Assembly (NCBI GenBank): GCA_034687125.1
Contig: JAQGBZ010000031.1
Span: 186,001-250,000 of the forward strand
Direction: 5' to 3'
Source: Neelides folsomi
Taxonomy: Eukaryota; Arthropoda; Collembola; Neelipleona; Neelidae
Length of the DNA: 64,000 nt
Numbering within the stretch: the first letter of the stretch is position 1; every line of letters begins with the position of its first letter. A program made the translations under genes and the position numbers. Shown here piece by piece: positions 60,265 through 64,000 of this stretch. Under the pieces are notes generated by a model. It was given only the letters and a program-made list of their open reading frames with translations. It did not search any database and had not been told where the DNA came from.

Positions 60265-61738
60265 ATGGGTGAAATGGGTTCTGAAGTTCTTTTGCTTGAC
60301 GGAGGATTCTCCAACGAACTTCATATGAGATGCAGTTACGACGTCCACAAAAATCCGCTTTGGACAGCAAGGGCAATTCACACCGAACCACACACGGTCA
60401 AAGACACACACCTTGCATACCTCAAAGGTATTTATTTATTATACAAGGTGGGCCATAAGTATCTTTATTTTTTATACAATTGTTTATTTAAAAAAGAAAG
60501 ATACTTATGGCCCACCCTGTATATAACTTATTAGAACTTTTGTAAATACAAATATTTCAAAATTGAAGAAGTGTACTTTTATAATTTGGCATTTGTTTTT
60601 TAATTCGCAATATATTTATTAATTTAGCTGGAGCTGATATAATTGAAACTAGTACGTTCCAAGCGAGCATTCCCGGATTCACAAAATTTTTGGGAATAAC
60701 TCCAGAAGAATCCTACGATCTTATGAAGCTCTCTGCATCCCTTGCAAAAGAAACTGTTGCTGAATACTATTCAAAAAATATGAATTCTGGTTAGTTTAAT
60801 TAATCGAGCAATTGAATAAGCCACAAATAACTCATTATTTAACCACAGAATAAAAAGACTCTTCAATGATTCATTAAGAGTTTTATTTAAATACAAAATA
60901 TAAAATTATTTTCTTATAGGGCTTATAAGAAACATTTTAGTCGCTGGGTCAATTGGTCCTTATGGGGCATATCTAGCTGATGGATCCGAATATACTGGAA
61001 AGTACATTGAGGAAGTGAGTGAGGAAACTTTGATTGACTTCCACGCTCCAAGAATCAAAGCGCTGGTCGAAGGCGGAGTCGATCTCCTTGCTGTCGAAAC
61101 AATTCCAACACTCAAAGAAGCGAAAATCATTTTAAATTACATCAATACACATTTCCCTTCTGTGAAAACTTGGATCTCATTTTCTGTTCAAGTAATGCAA
61201 ACTGCAAATTTTAGTAATTTATTTCTCAAATAAAAACATTTATAAATATTATTTTAATTTAAAAGAGCGGCGGTGTAAAAACAAGTTATGGAGAACCTTT
61301 AATGGAAGTTTACAAATCGCTGGATCATGAGAAGCTTTGGGGATTTGGAATTAATTGTTGTCACCCGACTGATGTAAGCAAATTTTTAAGTGAAGCTCTG
61401 CCAATTCGACTCATGCCAAATCATCCCAAAATTATTGTATACCCAAACAGTGGTCATGAATGGGTTAAAGGGAAAGGGTGAGGAAAATTTAATTATATCA
61501 TTTTAACGATAGAACTGTCTTACAATTAATTAATTGTAACTGTATACTTAATTATTATAACTTGTGGTTAATTTATAGATGGATTGAGAGTGACGTTCCT
61601 CATTTGGATACTTATGTTGGTGAGTGGATGGAGTTGGGAGTTGACATCATCGGCGGTTGCTGCCAAATTGATCCAACTGACATTCATTTTACGAGGAATA
61701 TCATCGATGAATGGAATTCAAAAGAAGCAAATTTCTGA
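60265..61738 (+). CDS. Homocysteine S-methyltransferase
   Basis: Exons 60265-60427, 60628-60789, 60920-61191, 61266-61477 and 61579-61738 give 322 aa, the usual length. It transfers a methyl group from S-methylmethionine (or S-adenosylmethionine) to homocysteine, making methionine. Signatures: LLLDGGFSNEL at the N-terminus, ADIIETSTFQAS, VAGSIGPYGAYLADGSEYTG and GVDLLAVETIP. The zinc ligands are the Cys in GINCCHP and the pair in IGGCCQ. Single-gene enzymes of this type occur in insects. The first intron carries a fold-back repeat at 60441-60522. Confidence 0.95.
60441..60522. mobile_element. Fold-back (MITE-like) inverted repeat
   Basis: Two 26-bp arms, 60441-60466 and 60497-60522, are inverted copies with one mismatch, around a 30-nt AT-rich loop. 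The arms begin ATACA(A/G)GGTGGGCCATAA. It lies wholly inside the first intron of the methyltransferase gene. A terminal-repeat transposon remnant is the simplest reading; no transposase is present. Confidence 0.65.
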
Positions 61739-61929
61739 CACTTAATTTACTAAACCTCACGTACAAATGTTTACAGAATTAAAAGCATTTATGAAATATA
61801 TTAATTAAAGATTTCAAAAAACAATTCTTAAATCATAAACAAATCACAAAAAGATGTAAAATTAATATTTGTATTGGTAAATATCTTAAAGTAAACCTAT
61901 TTAATAATAATATTTTTTTAAGTTAGTTC

Positions 61930-62445
61930 TCATTGATCAAAATCAAAAGTAGGAGCAGGTTTCTTCCAATATTCTTGCTTTGATGTTGACCCACATGGTT
62001 CCATTTTTACAATTCTCAACCCTAAAAATATGTACAATATAAGAATTATTTTAATTTCTTTTTGATTTGCTTTTTGGAAATTAAAAAACTTTTATACGAT
62101 ATGGTATTTGATATGATATTTTACTTGGAACTCTTTCCTTTGCACATTGGAACTTGCAATTGCTGTAATACGTGACCCCATTGTTGGCACAAATCGCTCC
62201 TTCTTTTGTTTCATCACAAGAACAAATCACAGGTTTTTTAGTCGTTCTCAACAATGGGCGTTGAGATTTGAAGAAATCCTTTTAAGTTAACTAAATGTTA
62301 ATGCTGATTTTTAAATGAAGTATAGTTAATGTAGCATTTTTTAAATGATTACCTTATCAAGGACTTTAAACGCTCCATCACCATCACAGAAAATATTTAT
62401 GAAAACAAGAAAGTAGAAAGTTATTAAAATTGGAGAGAAATTCAT
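61930..62445 (-). CDS. Secreted Kazal-type serine protease inhibitor
   Basis: Exons 62445-62353, 62278-62125 and 62021-61930 give 112 aa. A signal peptide (hydrophobic core ILITFYFLVFINIFC) is followed by one Kazal domain. It holds the six Cys pattern in ICSCDETKEGAICANNG, then TYYSNCKFQC, then VKMEPCGS. The ANNGVTYYSNC core and the closing PCGS are diagnostic. The inhibitory loop between the second and third Cys reads DETKEGAI, so P1 is probably Thr or Glu. The domain crosses an intron (phase 1). Arthropod one-domain Kazals act in hemolymph, gut or venom; which one applies is not visible. Confidence 0.9.
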
Positions 62446-62766
62446 TTTACAGGAGTTTTGAAGTTGGCTCTTCCTATTTTAATGAATTCTTTCCTTGAAT
62501 GAGAAAAAGGTTGGCCTTAGTCAACATCCTTCCTCTTAACACTTATCATTAGTTTATAATTAAGGATGACTTATGCACATCAACATTATTATTGTTTATT
62601 ATGCAAGTCACACAATCACACTTACAGACCTATGCATTATGTTATTGTTACAATAATTTTTCAGCCGCACGAATTTTCTTAGAGTTATTTATTTCAGATT
62701 GTATGTTGTTGATGAAATAAGAGAGTTTTATTTGATTTAATTAATAAACGTTTATTTATTTGCATT
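62446..62766. other. Spacer between Kazal and TASK genes
   Basis: Promoter of the Kazal gene and 3' flank of the channel; both are on the minus strand. Nothing else seen. Confidence 0.5.
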
Positions 62767-63937
<1,171 letters not shown>

Positions 63938-64000
63938 CTAAAAGAACGTTCATTTAATTAGAGCTAGATCAAATAAAGATTAATTATCAAATAAGATTTA

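Overview
The window is nuclear DNA of an animal, most likely an arthropod. The genes are split by many short GT-AG introns (mostly about 50-250 bp) in AT-rich flanks. The gene set is metazoan: an L-type voltage-gated calcium channel, a TASK-type two-pore potassium channel, a ceramide synthase, a tetraspanin, a Kazal inhibitor and several glycine- or histidine-rich secreted proteins of cuticle or silk character. The potassium channel resembles insect Task6/Task7. A protoporphyrinogen oxidase gene argues against heme-auxotrophic ticks and mites. A springtail or another small-intron arthropod is my guess; the sequence does not prove it. There are no bacterial operons, CRISPR arrays, rRNAs or tRNAs that I can support.

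Layout. 1-11 kb: a group of low-complexity secreted proteins. It holds a His/Gly/Tyr-rich protein (+, 5' end cut by the window), a 1146-aa acidic/proline-rich disordered secreted protein (-), and two small tandem glycine-rich proteins with TATA boxes (+). 12.8-14.8 kb: an OFA-type MFS transporter (-). 17.9-20.5 kb: ceramide synthase (-). 20.5-24.6 kb: a 4-kb gap. 24.6-28.2 kb: a divergent pair, tetraspanin (-) and F-box-like protein (+). 28.5-31.5 kb: an unknown membrane-anchored protein (-) and a Gly/Ser/His-rich secreted protein (-). 32.1-35.1 kb: a doubtful small gene and protoporphyrinogen oxidase (+). 35.85-44.4 kb: a 30-exon Cav1 channel (+).

46.8-64 kb: an intronless ACT-domain protein (-), a novel Cys-rich protein (+), RRP9/U3-55K (+), an intronless GC-rich eight-finger C2H2 protein (+), a DDX51-like helicase (+), a four-TM protein (-), a Bro1-only HD-PTP-like protein (-), homocysteine S-methyltransferase (+) with a fold-back element in its first intron, a Kazal inhibitor (-), and the 3' part of the TASK channel (-).

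Most neighbours are functionally unrelated housekeeping or neuronal genes. Two functional links are visible: the extracellular-matrix-like cluster in the first 11 kb, and RRP9 with the DDX51-like helicase, both ribosome-biogenesis factors, within 4 kb of each other. Exon joins were built by hand from reading frame, splice consensus and protein homology. All internal phases were checked arithmetically, but untranslated exons and alternative transcripts are mostly unknown.
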